Source of the DNA: Chamaecrista fasciculata
Taxonomy: Eukaryota; Streptophyta; Magnoliopsida; Fabales; Fabaceae
Reading direction: 5' to 3'
Length of the DNA stretch: 64,000 bases
Assembly (NCBI GenBank): GCA_003254925.1
Contig: QANZ01006581.1
Coordinates: forward strand, 1 to 64,000
In this document: positions 32,540 through 44,500 of the stretch, in pieces
Layout: every line of letters begins with the position of its first letter
Position numbering within the stretch: position 1 is the first letter of the stretch
Notes under the pieces: model-generated
The model's input: only the letters and a program-made list of their open reading frames with translations
What the model was told of the DNA's origin: nothing
Database searches by the model: none
Position numbers and translations under genes: made by a program

Positions 32540-34125
32540 ATATATATATAACATTACAGTTACAGGGCTTCTACCAAAATATTATACTAAGGCAAGTCTT
32601 TTGAAATGGCAAGAAGGAAAATGGCAAGTCTTTTTCTTGCCTAATACAATGCAACTACAGATTCTTGTTGTCTATACCTAATAAAATCCCACTTTAGCAC
32701 ATATCTATGGTCATATAAAATGGTAATAGGCAGTGCCTAAGTGACCCTGCAGAAATTTATACAGAATTTAATATAATTGTATGTACCATTACAGTCCCTA
32801 AAAAGAAACAGTTAAACAAATATATTCCACTATTTCTCTTTTCTTTTTAATCCACTTGCTGATTAAGATTCAATATATAATTTACCAAAATTCCATAAAC
32901 TGAAACAGTACAGAATATATCCAACCCAAACAATGAAAATGACAAAATAAACACAATCAACATTCTGATATAATTTCATTGCCTTCTTACTCTCTCATAG
33001 TCCTGCATCACATTGCTACACAAAGAAAAATTGAGCTATATGTGAAATACTGAAACTTAACAGAAGTTAAGAGCATAATTTGTTAACAGCAATGTCAGTT
33101 CACCAAGATTAAAAATGACAATCAAACTCCAATGAAGACTATTAGCAAGATACATCAACTTGACATGATTGGGAGTCAAAACAAAAAGATATGATCATTT
33201 GCAAAATCTATACTAACAAAAGACTTAAAAGCCTGACATAAGGATCAAAATCATTCATCCCAAACCAAAATACAGAGAGAGAAAAAAAGTAATCTGTGGT
33301 TTAGATTCCTTAAGAGAATAAATATTGATGAAGAGAATAAATATAATTAGAACTATGATCCACATATAGGTATTTACTATATGCGAAGAGAATCTCAATT
33401 AACTTTAATAATATATATAGATTCCCAAATTCATCTTAGGCTTTTATATATACTTGTATCTAATGCTACTAATCTGCATAGTTCAGAATTTCGTGTGCTT
33501 GTACAATTTATTTATTTCTTGTACTTGAAAGTGCTTAGAAGAAAGTGCTTAAATTTAAAAAGAATATGAGCCATATACTACATTATAAATTACAGCACTA
33601 AAATAGAAGTACAAAATATATATATATATATATTCCAATTTGAGAAACATGAACATTAAGGAACTAGAATAGAAGTACAATAAATATATATATATATATA
33701 TATTTATTTATTTCGTCACAAAGTTCTCTGCTTCTCATTTCATTAAATCATATCATAGTCGCGAATAAAATTAGAGGAAATTAATGTTTTAATTCTTAAG
33801 GATAACTTTTTTTTTGGTAAAAAAAAGATAAATTTATTAATTAAATATTTAAAAGATGGAACTCTAAAATTAATTTTTAAAAAATATTAAAATTGACTTC
33901 TTTTGTCACATAGATATATGATTCTCTTTATATATAAATTATTAATTATTAAATGTCATGTATGTTAAAAAAATCTATATTTCAAATTAGAAAGAAAGTG
34001 CAACAGCTGTCCTCCTAGCATGACCTCATGCTATCCTATTCGGAATAAAGTAACCATGTACTCCACATCCTATCTTATATTACAACCAAAATGTTTCTAA
34101 ATATATCAATATATAAATATAAATA
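32540..34125. other. AT-rich intergenic DNA
   Basis: No gene, RNA or bounded element recognised. TA microsatellites occur at 32540-32550, 33617-33632 and 33682-33702. A short tandem copy of 'aactagaatagaagtacaa' lies near 33598-33680. Confidence 0.4.
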
Positions 34126-34278
34126 TCTGCTCCACCCCTTTATGGTCGTCCACATTTTAAAATTATAGTACAAAATTAATAATAAGAGGAAAATTATTAT
34201 TTGATGCCTTCTTTTTTACTGTGTTAACGATTTAATCCCTCATTTATTTTACATAAATAAGGCACACAAAGCCTCTAG
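34126..34278 (+). mobile_element. Helitron-like short element (degraded 5' end)
   Basis: 'ctccacccctttatggtcgtccac' to 'ggcacacaaagcctCTAG' followed by TATA. The body closely matches 34670-34810 and, inverted, 36320-36470, so these are one non-autonomous family. Confidence 0.55.
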
Positions 34279-34344
34279 TATATATATATATCTATATCTA
34301 TATCTATATCTATATCTATATCTATATCTATATCTATATCTATA
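34279..34344. repeat. (TATATC)n microsatellite
   Basis: About ten units of the hexamer 'tatatc', directly abutting the TCTATACTATATTATATGG start of the next Helitron. The unit matches the Helitron's own 5' end, suggesting expansion from it. Confidence 0.9.
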
Positions 34345-34637
34345 TCTATACTATATTATATGGCTCCACCCCTTTATGGTTAGTCAAAAATAGTGAATTA
34401 AAAAATTTAAAAAAAAAAAATCATCACTCTCTCTTCCCACTTCTTTAAAAAAATAAATGAATTAAAAAAATGCAAAAAACAATTAAAAATTAAAAAATGT
34501 CACCACTCTCTCTCCCTACTCACTCTCCCCATATGAGGTAATTTCAAATTGGTCCTAAATATTTTATTTATTTTAGATGAGTCTTACATATTTTTATAAT
34601 TTCTCAAATTGGTCCCAAACATACTCTTTCCCCCTAG
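34345..34637 (+). mobile_element. Small non-autonomous Helitron
   Basis: It begins TCTATACTATATTATATGGC and ends CCCCCTAG before T. It aligns in inverse orientation along most of its length with 18971-19310, including 'cactctctct..cccactcac' and 'aatttctcaaattggtccc'. It lacks the GGGCACGCCAAG hairpin of the other copy, so its 3' end is altered. Confidence 0.7.
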
Positions 34638-34651
34638 TGTATATATATATA

Positions 34652-34827
34652 TCTTATATTATATGGCTCCACCCCTTTCTGGTCGTCCACGTTTTAAAAC
34701 TATAGTACAAAATTAATAATAAGAGGAAAATTATTATTTGATCTCTTCTTTTTTACTGAGTTAACGATTTAGTCCCTCATTTATTTTACATACATATTTG
34801 CAGGCCCGTTAGAGCACGCAAAGCTAT
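34652..34827 (+). mobile_element. Short Helitron-like element
   Basis: Starts TCTTATATTATATGGCTCC and ends near 'gagcacgcaaagCTAT'. The body matches 34126-34278. A short (GT)n run follows at 34831-34841. Confidence 0.6.
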
Positions 34828-34841
34828 GGGTGTGTGTGTGT

Positions 34842-35553
34842 GATTTATAATTAAATAAGTGATGTAAATTTGCAATCTCTGAACATGTTTATGAAAGATT
34901 AATGGTGCAAATAGATTCCCCACCAAATGTAAAGTGCAGGAAAAATTTAGAGGAGCAGTTCTAAATAGTGAATTCTAAGGAGTAAGGACCTACCCTTGAA
35001 ACTCTCAAAAGTTGCCTTTGGAGTCCAAATGAGCACGAAAATTCAGGCTAAAGCTTCTCATAAAATACACACGAGAGAGATTGTGTGACGCACACACAAA
35101 TAGAAATGTGTATTATCAAGAAAATTGAAGATGACCATCGTTGAGACTTAAACGCATTAACTAAAATTATTCCATCCCCATTTTCTCTTTCCCTTATCCC
35201 AATCACATCATGCCTGCTATATCGTATATATATGGACAAAAATGTAGCAACGGAAAAGAGGACAAAAATAAAAGCCATTCACATGAAAATTTGAAGGTCA
35301 AAGGATTCATATTGTCATTAAAATTTATATTTTTTTTTCGTTCATAATATTTGCTTGCTATTATTTTTGTCTTTAAAATTTTATATTTTAATTAATTTTA
35401 TCTTTTAGTTAACTTTTTCAATAATTTAATAAAAATTTATAATATTTTTTCTGATTTCACATTATATATCATTAATCACGTAAAATTTATCATTAATATT
35501 TAATTTAAAATAAAAATAAAGAATAAAATCTATCAAAATATATTACTTTGGAG
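34842..35553. other. AT-rich intergenic DNA
   Basis: No supportable gene. The 76-codon minus-strand frame at 35048-35278 has no recognisable features. Confidence 0.35.
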
Positions 35554-36118
35554 CAGAGTTATTAAAACTGGACCGAACCGGTCGATCCGACCGGTTGAAC
35601 TGGGAACCGGCCATTAGGCCGGTCCGAGTCGTCTTAATAACCGGCCAGACAGAGAACCGGGATGAACCGGAGGGAACCGGCCAAAAACCGGTGAAACCGG
35701 TCTGAACCGAAGGCAAATTGGTTGAACCGGTCCTGGTTTATTTTTTTATTTTCTTTTTTGATTTTTTTGGTCTTTTTTTTTATAATTATGGGTCAAATAT
35801 TAGAGAATGTTGATTATGAACCAAAATTTGATAGAGAAAGTGATCATAAAATGTCACTTGATGATATTATATTGTTGAACATTATGAAAATTGATTATCT
35901 CTATATTAATTCATGTTAATTCATGTTAATGTTATAATTGTTTTGTGTAACCTAATTATGAATATTTGAATTAAAATTTTATCATATATAGGTTTTTTTA
36001 TTATTTTTAATTTATTTATTTGTCAACGGTCCGACCCCGGTTGGACCCCGGTTGAACCATTGAACCTTGAATCCCTCCTTCGGCTGGTTCAATGGCCGGT
36101 CCGGTTTTAATAACCTTG
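35554..36118. mobile_element. hAT-like element with AACCGG-rich ends
   Basis: Termini CAGAGTTATTAAAACTGGACC and the complement of GGTCCGGTTTTAATAACCTTG form inverted repeats. Flanking octamers CTTTGGAG and CTTTGAGA match over the first five bases, a possible decayed 8-bp duplication. Many 'accgg' motifs lie near both ends with an AT-rich centre. A related, more decayed copy lies at 56060-56540. Confidence 0.65.
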
Positions 36119-36313
36119 CTTTGAGACAAAATTGATCGTAACAAACATTGAAAATTAAAATTTGAAAACCAAAAAGATATTTTTGAGTTTTGCCTAATTC
36201 TATATAATATTAATAAAAATTGATTTAGTTAGTAAAAATTAATTAATAACTCATAAAGTCGTGAATTTTATTTTCACGAAAAGTTTTTGTTGATAGGTGA
36301 CATATAAATATAC

Positions 36314-36486
36314 TTAGGGCACGCAAATATGTATGTAAAATAAATGAGGGACTAAATCGTTGACTCAGTAAAAAAGGAAGGACTAAATAGTAAGTTTTCT
36401 CTTATTTTAATAACATGTAATATTTTTATCTTAGTATGAGTGGAAAGACGACCACAAGGCTACTCTCACATATAATATAGTATAGA
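36314..36486 (-). mobile_element. Short Helitron-like element
   Basis: Minus strand: TCTATACTATATTATATGTG to 'gcgtgccCTAA'. The body matches 34126-34278 and 34652-34827 ('catttattttacatacatatttgc', 'ttagtcctt'). Confidence 0.65.
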
Positions 36487-36719
36487 CTCAATAACGGAGA
36501 TTAGTAGCAATTTAATTGATTTTGTATTCAATTTAGTTTTCACTTATCTCTACGCCCCCCCTCCCTCTTTTNTAATTTAATAATTTATACATATTTACAA
36601 CTATATATACCATCAGATTTTTTTTAGAAGAGGAAAAGATGAGTGGATTATGTTTTAGATTTAAAATTTAAGTTAGTGAATTAAATTTTTAGTTTTTATT
36701 ATTTAAAATTCAATTTATT

Positions 36720-36895
36720 TTTATTTAGGTGGGTTGGTGAGTCAACCCACCAGCTCGCCGGATTAGCTCACCATGGCTCGCGGGTTAGATGAGTCAACCC
36801 ACGCGAGCCAAAATCATTGGTGAGCCGAGATTTCATCAACCCGATTCACCTTTTTGGTGGGTTAAACGGTTTTGACGACTCTAATTAATACACTG
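36720..36895. repeat. GGTGGGTT-rich repeat, probable hAT MITE fragment
   Basis: Repeated 'gggttggtgagtcaaccca' and 'gagccaa' phrases end in 'ggttttgacgactcta', resembling the right end of hAT MITEs. No left end is defined. Confidence 0.4.
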
Positions 36896-36960
36896 ATACA
36901 GCAGATGCTCATGCTTTGTGAATATATATATATAATACACTGAATATATATTTAAATTAA

Positions 36961-37300
36961 AATATATTTTTGGTCTTATATCTTTTGTTTAGGTTTTAAT
37001 TTGATCCCGTAGTTTTCCATGTTGCACTATTGCTCTTATTTTTTTTGCTCATATGACATAAATGGTCATATATCTTTTGATCATGTTATAAAATTGGTCT
37101 CATATATCTACAAAAGGTTTTATTTTGAGACTAACGATAAAACTTTTTACACTGATATGAGACCAAATCTTTAATAAAAAGGATATGAGATCAATTTTGC
37201 ACTTGATCAAAAGATATAGAACCAAAAGGGCAATTAAAAAATATATGGGATCAAATTAAAACTTGAGCAAAAGATATGAGATCAAAAGTGCACTATAGCC
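36961..37300. mobile_element. Foldback MITE
   Basis: Left 'tttttggtcttatatcttttgtttaggttttaatttgatccc' and right 'gggatcaaattaaaacttgagcaaaagatatgagatcaaaag' are diverged inverted copies. No coding capacity. Confidence 0.65.
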
Positions 37301-37444
37301 TTAAAGTCATGAGAGTTAAAGAAGAGAATGTTGACACTGCTACCTTAATATGAAATCCTAAGTTCACACATTTGAAATTATCTTATAAATCAGCAAGATG
37401 TTTAAAGGAGCAATCTAATACTATTTTTGTATTTAATGTTTCAA

Positions 37445-37680
37445 GGCAAAAGTACTTTTGGTACTCCTAAAGTATAGGGTTAATTCCAATTGTACTCCTA
37501 AAATTTTTTTTCGGTAAATTGTACCTTCGATGTTTCACATCAAGTAGTCAACCGTAACTCAAAATTGGGGATATAATTGACACAAAAAAATAAAAGATTT
37601 AGAATACAACTAATCCAAAAAAATTGACAGTATAACTCAAATTGACCCCATATTTTGAGAACACTAAGAGTACTTTTACC
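37445..37680. mobile_element. MULE-type foldback MITE
   Basis: 236 bp with ends GGCAAAAGTACTTTTGGTACT and complement ending AGTACTTTTACC. The flanking 9-mers ATGTTTCAA and ATATTTTAA match at 7 of 9 positions, suggesting an old 9-bp duplication. Confidence 0.65.
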
Positions 37681-37689
37681 ATATTTTAA

Positions 37690-38900
37690 TAATATTAATA
37701 TTAGACATATTTTATTTAATTAAATTTTTATATTTAATATCCATATTATATATATATATTCATGTTATATGTGACAGTAGTGTTTAAGAAAAATTTTGGC
37801 CCCCCTTAGCAAAATTCCTGGCTCCGTCCCTGTATAGACTTATTGAACTTGGAGACATGTTTTGATCTTGGTGAGTTTCCAAACACATCTAAATTTTTTT
37901 CAGCCAAAAAATGATAAGATCAAAGTATAAATTTGGTTCTCTATCTTTTGATCAGGTGCAAATCAGGCCATTATTTATTTTTTACAAATTTGGTCTCATA
38001 TATTTACAAAAGGTTTTACTGTTAATCTCACTCTAAATTTCCTCTATCTCCTCCTTTAAGTATGAAGTGAACAACTAACTTGGGGAGATTTTGGTCCCTT
38101 CCCTTATCTTTGAGGTAAGTTGTATTGTTGCAATTTTTTCTATTTATCTTTTGGGTAATTTGCGATTTTGGTCACATTTCGTTTTTTCTTATAATTTTGA
38201 TCTCCCATATAGTTGAAATTTAGGGTGGGGCTAATATTGTAACATTCCGTAAAAATATGAAATCAAATCTGCAAATAAAAAAAAATAATGACTTAATTTG
38301 TAACTAGACCAAAAATAAAAAATCAAATTTATAAATTGACCTAATAATAATTTTAAATAAAATGGCCATCATGACTCATGCCGGAGAGGAAGTGATGATT
38401 ATTGTTAAGCAATCATCCGTATGCTTCCTTCCAATGCTTTAAGATCACATCAAGATGATGCATAAGGCAGGCCAAATTGAATTTTGTAATACATATTAAA
38501 ATGAATTATTATACCTAAATAGCTATTTGACATTTTGATTACTAACATTTAACACCAACCTTTTGTAGTTTCCAATCAAGACAAATTCCTCACCGTATAA
38601 ATGCTACCTGCCCTAAGTACTAGCAGAGCTTTCCCTATGGTACGAATTTGCATCACAATTGATGAATGCTTCTTTTAGGGATAGGTGGTTGTTATAAAAA
38701 AAAAGTCATCAATGATAATACCTTAAATAATTAATAAAAAAACGACTTGCCTTGTGTCACAACACAAATCACTAGAACTAAAACAGTAAACTAGAAATGC
38801 AATGTAATATAAACTAGACTAGAAGTGAAAATTAGAAATGCAGTGTGATGTGTGTATAGCAAGAGAAATTAGACAGTGATTGGATTGGGGGTGTTTAGGA
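37690..38900. other. Intergenic DNA with decayed repeats
   Basis: 37795-37835 carries a 'gccccccttagcaaaattcctggctccgtccctg'-like phrase, broken here into the motifs 'agcaaaattcctggctcc', that recurs beside many plant transposons. 37900-38340 is a decayed foldback ('atcttttgatcag', 'ggtctcatat', 'gaccaaaaataaaaaatcaaa'). No gene seen. Confidence 0.35.
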
Positions 38901-38909
38901 TTTAATTAC

Positions 38910-38960
38910 GTCCCACATCGTCTGAGATGAGAACGCGTAATAAACTAGGATCCTATAAAT
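38910..38960 (+). promoter_or_regulatory. snRNA-type promoter: USE plus TATA
   Basis: GTCCCACATCG at 38910-38920 is a perfect match to the plant upstream sequence element (RTCCCACATCG) and TATAAAT lies at 38954-38960, 33 nt downstream. In plant snRNA genes, a spacing of about 33-34 marks RNA polymerase II genes and about 23-24 marks polymerase III genes. The sequence starting near 38985 does not match any snRNA I can recognise. The USE-like string is also seen in some plant repeats, so the site may be fortuitous. Confidence 0.45.
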
Positions 38961-38984
38961 AGGTAATGCGAAGAAGAATTAAGC

Positions 38985-40300
38985 CATGATCCTTCAGGCA
39001 GTAAATGGGAAATGAGGAGTGGTTGGATCTCGCATTTTTAATGTGAGTTGGGTGTCCACCCAATGCCTAGTTACGACAATTGGGCACTCTCGTTTGTACC
39101 AATCTGATCCCTAATCTTGAAGGACAAATATCTCAACTTGTGTTATTTTTTTAGTTTCAAATATGCATGTGAAAAATGGGCCCAATAATAGGGCTCACAA
39201 TTATTGAAGTATTGTATGTAGTATATTTGTTTCAGGATTTAAGTAATCTCTGAATTGCATTATGTGGATGACGCTGAAATTTTGATTAATTATCCCCATC
39301 TAATATGTTAGGTGGCGCTGGAATTCGATTCTAAAGGCTAATGTTGATTTTTATTTTTCATTTATTTTCCTCTCTGAATTAGTGTGAAGGCCAAAGATTA
39401 TGAATATTTTGAGGCAGATACCATATATGATCGCCTTGGCCAGATGGTATTGGTAGCTAAGGAGTAACTTCAGTCCCTTATCAGATACCTCTGGCCTCTG
39501 GGGCTTCTCTAAAGTCTGTGTCTGCTTTCATTTTTTATTTGGGCCTCTGGGCCCATCAAGATTTTGACAAGCAATAAAGAAGAAGGCTCAAAGGCCCAAA
39601 ATAAGTGAAGGATTAGCTGTGCTAGAACTTGATCTTCAAAACTCAATGAATGCCTTCTTCTCAAAACTTGCAAAAGTTAGTCAAACTTTTTAGGGTAAGT
39701 GAAGGCCAAAGATGTACATGTAGCAATGTAAAAATATAATAAGAGATAGTAAGAGGTGATGGAAAATATAAATGAGGGGGAGAAGTGTAGACCAATAAAA
39801 ATGAATTGTATATATTTATATTTTTGTTCGGTTCCTAAAATATAATTCTGAAGGTATTTCATCAATAAGTGAGAGATGTTTTCATTCAAAAATTATCTTT
39901 GAACCTTAGACCAAGATTTGTGTCTATCTGACTAGCAATTATTTTTCGTGATATCCTTGTTTGTGCATAATCAAAGTGATTGAGCAAGTAGTCTCCAACA
40001 CAAGAGAGAAGGGAGAATTGTCTATCAACCTGTGAATTATTTACGATCGCTTGAAGTTTGAACCACAACTTCCTCATTTTAATTAATATCACTATTAACT
40101 ATTAATATAATTAAGTAAGAAGATATGAAAATATGACTAGTCTTGTACAAATCATTATTTTTGAGTTTGACGATGAAAATGTAAAAAAATAATTGCTTAA
40201 ATTTCGTAATTAATTAACAGGTACAACATGGGCTATCGTCATAGTCACAAACTATGATGGGTTAACCATAGACTAAATGGGTACCGAGATATTAAAAAAA
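38985..40300. other. Intergenic region, no recognised gene
   Basis: No CDS can be supported. 39030-39095 can fold locally (gttgggtgtccacccaa; ccaatgcc...caattggg). 39480-39560 has a duplicated 'ggcctctggg' phrase. Confidence 0.3.
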
Positions 40301-40309
40301 TATTGGGTA

Positions 40310-41370
40310 CCCAGAAAAAAAAATTAGGAAGTAATTGTAATTGCGTATGTGTTTGCAAAAATGAGTAATGATATACCCACGGCGCCAAAAGCGTCATTCC
40401 CATCATTTTCAAGAGGGACAAGTGATATATCCACAGTGTCAAAGACGCCATTCCCATCATTTTTAGGAGGGACACGTGATATACCCACAACATCAAGGGT
40501 TTCATTCTCATCCTTTGCATGAGGGACAAGTGATATACCTACGACGCCAAGGGCGTCATTCCCATCCTTTTTAGGAGGGACAAGTGGTATATACCCTTTA
40601 CACCCATGCGATCATGCTAACGCCAAGAAACGAGGCACGCCACAGTTATTGCAAGGATCTTGAGCATTAAATATGATGATCCTAGCATTTAATGCGAAGA
40701 TCCTCATGGCCACTCCGAGAAGACAAGGCTGTACAAGCTACCGTGCACGTTCATCAAGAAAACGTGCCTGAAATGACAAAAGGGTCTCTCGCCAAAAAGC
40801 ATGAAAGAGATAACATTTAATGCTTTCACCTACTAAGTAATGGCGGAGCGCGACAATCCGAACTTCAACTGTCTAAAGCCTAACACATCATATTTGACTG
40901 TTGGGCCATGCGCTAGCTTCCCTCATACACGCGTTTATCGCTCATCAGCCCAAACCTTATACAGTCCTAGGCTCGGGACTCCCGAGGTATAAATAGCAGA
41001 GTATCCCACAACAAATGTTAGACACTCGTTACACTTAGAAACCTATTCACCCAAAAGTGCTCTATACTGACTTGAATTTGATCGTCGAAGAAGAAACACT
41101 CCTTACTTATTCTTACAAAAAAAAAAAAAGTGTTACTGTTATTTTTTATGCTTTTAAAGGGATGAGTAGCAACATAGTATCACTATCTATTTTTGTAAAA
41201 AAAAAATAACTGTTACTGTTATTTTTATACATTTGTAGAGATGGGTAGCACTACAATATCGTTATTTATTTGTATAAAAAAAATAATTGCTACTACTTTT
41301 ATATTTTTGCAAAAATAGGTCTAAAAGGTAGAGGCACGTTCCGGTGCTTCTTTTTACGATGTAAATGGGT
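40310..41370 (+). mobile_element. Solo-LTR-like block upstream of BRCC45
   Basis: It opens with four diverged tandem units of about 59 bp (40370-40600; 'aggagggacaagtgatatacccac-acgccaagggcgtcattcccatc'). Inverted 'cattaaat' motifs follow at 40660-40705, then a canonical promoter with TATAAATAG at 40988-40996, a pyrimidine/adenine-rich leader and A-rich tracts. Motifs are shared with 30900-31914. Similar 'aaatgggtacc' strings border both sides (40276 and 41363). No coding sequence lies inside, consistent with a solo LTR; exact ends are uncertain. Confidence 0.5.
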
Positions 41371-41537
41371 ACCCAAAACCAAGAAAAAAAAGATATTAGG
41401 AATTGGATCGTAAATTTGATACCAAAAATTAAAAAAAGAAAATCGATACGGTGGAGCGAAGGTGTGTTCTTCGCCGCCGTCGTAACCACTTCCGTTCTAC
41501 TTTCTTCTCATAAACTGATCGGTTTCTGATCTCTGCA

Positions 41538-44500
41538 ATGGCAACGGCAATGGCTACCGATAATATACCTCCGTTCATCGCTGCTCAGCTTAATCATCTC
41601 TTCACTCACTTTCCTCTCACTCTCAAGGTAACAAACACACCCTAACTCTCCCGACAGAAATGCGTAATTCTTCGGTTCAAATTTCAAATTTCTTTATTAT
41701 GTTTTGGTATTATCCCTCCAGGAGATGGAGCTGTCTAAGTTTCACTTAAGTTCCTGCTAATTAATTCGAGCATCATAGTTTACGATACTGTTTATTTCTT
41801 ACGGTTAGGAAATAAAGCACAGCGTTAGTTTTTAGTGCTATGTGATAATGATTTGGTATATGATTATAGTTTCATTAGATCTCCGTTTAGGAAGAAGATT
41901 AGATTTGAGTTTCTTAAATGACTCTATTTTTAACTCAAAATCAAGTCGTTTTGCAGGTTGAACAAATGTGGTCTGGTAGCAAGCACTATCCTGGGGTGTT
42001 TGATCGGTTCACTTTAGTCATTCCCTACTGCTTGGAGTTCATCAGATGTAGTAAAACTGTACCAAGTGTTTTTTTTTTGGTTTCAACCTTTTTGTGTTTC
42101 TCTTCAATTATGTTGATAGCTTAATTTGTTGTAGGGGATGTTGTGTACGACATAGAGAGTCCAACAGCTGCACCAGATGTTATTTTTGGACCTGAAGATG
42201 AAGATTTCCATCCATTTCATACGGAGTCTGCTGAAGGACAATCAGGCTTAAATTCGAGGAATAAATGTTTAAGTGATTGGAACAACAAGGATCCTACACG
42301 ACTGCTGGCCCTTATTCAATATTTGAGGTAAGAACTGTCAGTGCATTCGTTTTAGCATGCGCTGATGTTTATACTAGCATTGGTTGTATTCATGAATAGT
42401 GAATGAGTTGCTATCTTATTGTCTCAATAGAGATCAATACGTGTCATATCAAAGGAAGCGTGTTGAAGAAGTTGACGATGATCGATTGAAATTTGAAATC
42501 AGCACCATATTATCTAGGGAGGTAAACTTTACACCAATTTTCTTATGTCAACATTCAGAAAATCAAGTGAATTTCTATACATGAAACACAGGCTGCATTC
42601 ATATCTTTGTTAGGAGGTTTCCGAGCATGGTGCTTTCAGAATCAGTATCAAACAAGGATTGGAAGTTTGTGTTCAGTAGGATGTGCTTTTCCATTTTTGT
42701 CTGGGGTAGTAGTGCCACCTAGTTGCAAACATAGTTTCAGTGTTGAAGTAGACATGAAAAAGATAAATAAAAACACAGAAAATATGAGGTCACAGTCCAC
42801 CATTTTGTATGGAGGAAAACATCAATTTCATTGTTATCACATTGACCTGATTGGAACTGAAGTTCATGTAAGTTGAGTTCCATTCTTTTTCTAGCTGAGT
42901 GAATACTGTACAAAAAGATGTAAATCATTTTTCTTTTAATTTTATTGATGTTGAGAGAGAATAATATATAGAAAATTTCGAAAACAAAGGATAAGAGGTC
43001 CTCTAAAACAGAACAAAAAGCCAAAATTCTATCTCAGCAAAGCCTTCCAATCCTTTTGAAGATTTTTAAGGGGCACTCTTCTAAGTAAACCATTAGAAGA
43101 CCCACAAAGAGGACATAAAAGCAATGCTTTTACATTTTTTAATCTATTTATCTTAGGGATGTTTAGTTAAGTTATGTAATTAGTTGATGAATTTTTATCA
43201 AGTAGCACTGTAGCAGTGTGTGTCCTTCAACGCGTTTGACTTGCATTTCGCATATTTGAATTTTATTCACGCATTTGACTTTTGAATTATAATTTTCCTT
43301 CCAATGTTTAGAGCCAACCTGATCAGTCATTGTTTAACTAAAGATTGAAACTAACTCCACCTGCTCTGCTACAGGGAATAGAAATGCACATGAGTTCTGG
43401 TCCTGAAAAGGTATTTCTTTGCTAAAAGAAGTGCTATTTTTTGTATCACAAATGTATATAAAGAATTAAAGATGACATTATAAATAAATTTATGTAGCTG
43501 TTGGACAATGTTCTTGACTCGTATGACTTTAAATTTTAGTGTAGCCAGAGGAGGTTAAATTTGCTGTGCCCCTAATGGACACGAACATAAACAAGATGGT
43601 GCATGGATGCCCCTGGAGACAAACTCAAAAGATATTCTTGCAGGTTTCTTTCTTTCCTTTGGTTTAAAATCAATTCTTTGTTTTTTTTTATTTTCCACTT
43701 GACTTATTACTTTTTGTCCACAATCAACTTATTTTATGTTAAACCAAGGTTATATATCCTGTTGGGAGAAAATATGCCTCTGCTCCTTCAGCTCCTCGCC
43801 TGAAATTAGTATCTACACCTGAGTTGAAAGCCCTATTTTCCATTGAGGACGTCAAGCTACCTGCTTGGATGGATGGGATGTAAGTTGCTCACTTTAATTT
43901 TCCCACTTCATGCATTCAATATCCTATGCCATCCTGCAGTGGTGCATATACAAGAATTAGATGATTCATCATGAAATGCTTGCTTATTTTCTTATTCTAC
44001 TTACGAAGGTGCCTGGCAGAATATTTGCCCCATCTTGAAGAATCCCTTGAGAAACAGGTTAGCTTAAAGTTCTTGGGTAATATGATGTGTATTAGAGTTA
44101 CTCCACTTCTGTCTTTTTGTTATAATTTTGATCTAATATAATTTTGAATATAGGTGCAGGAAGCTGTTTCATTATTTGATAGTAGAAGGAACTTTATTGA
44201 GGCGATGGCCTGTCAGTTTGGAAGGCCAATAGAAGCTGATTCTGTATGCCCTTGAACTTCAATTGCAAATGGCCAGAACTGCTTTGCTTGCTTATATATG
44301 ACTATATTTTTTTTATTTCTCTATCTCCAGGTCTTTTGCAGAAAGGCAACCTTTCTTGCTTCATCTGGAACTTTTACGTTCTTGGTAATATATATATATA
44401 TATATACACATACATACAATAATTCTCCTTAGTAGTGTATATATATGGAGAGAAGCTTGTAGTTTAAAGTTTATTGTACTGTTGTTGCCTATGACTTCAT

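Noticed and set aside
31775..32604. Open frames across 31775-32604
   Set aside because: Also N-filled, with only repeat-derived ends.
35722..35919. 65-codon hydrophobic frame
   Set aside because: It starts in the AACCGG repeat of a hAT-like element and continues into low-complexity T-rich DNA.
38985..39150. Known spliceosomal snRNA, 7SL or telomerase RNA downstream of the USE/TATA pair
   Set aside because: No recognisable 5' end, Sm-site context or telomere-template sequence could be seen.
40245..40529. 94-codon minus-strand frame with repeated LLKMMGM-like units
   Set aside because: It is the complement of the four 59-bp tandem units and has no independent coding evidence.
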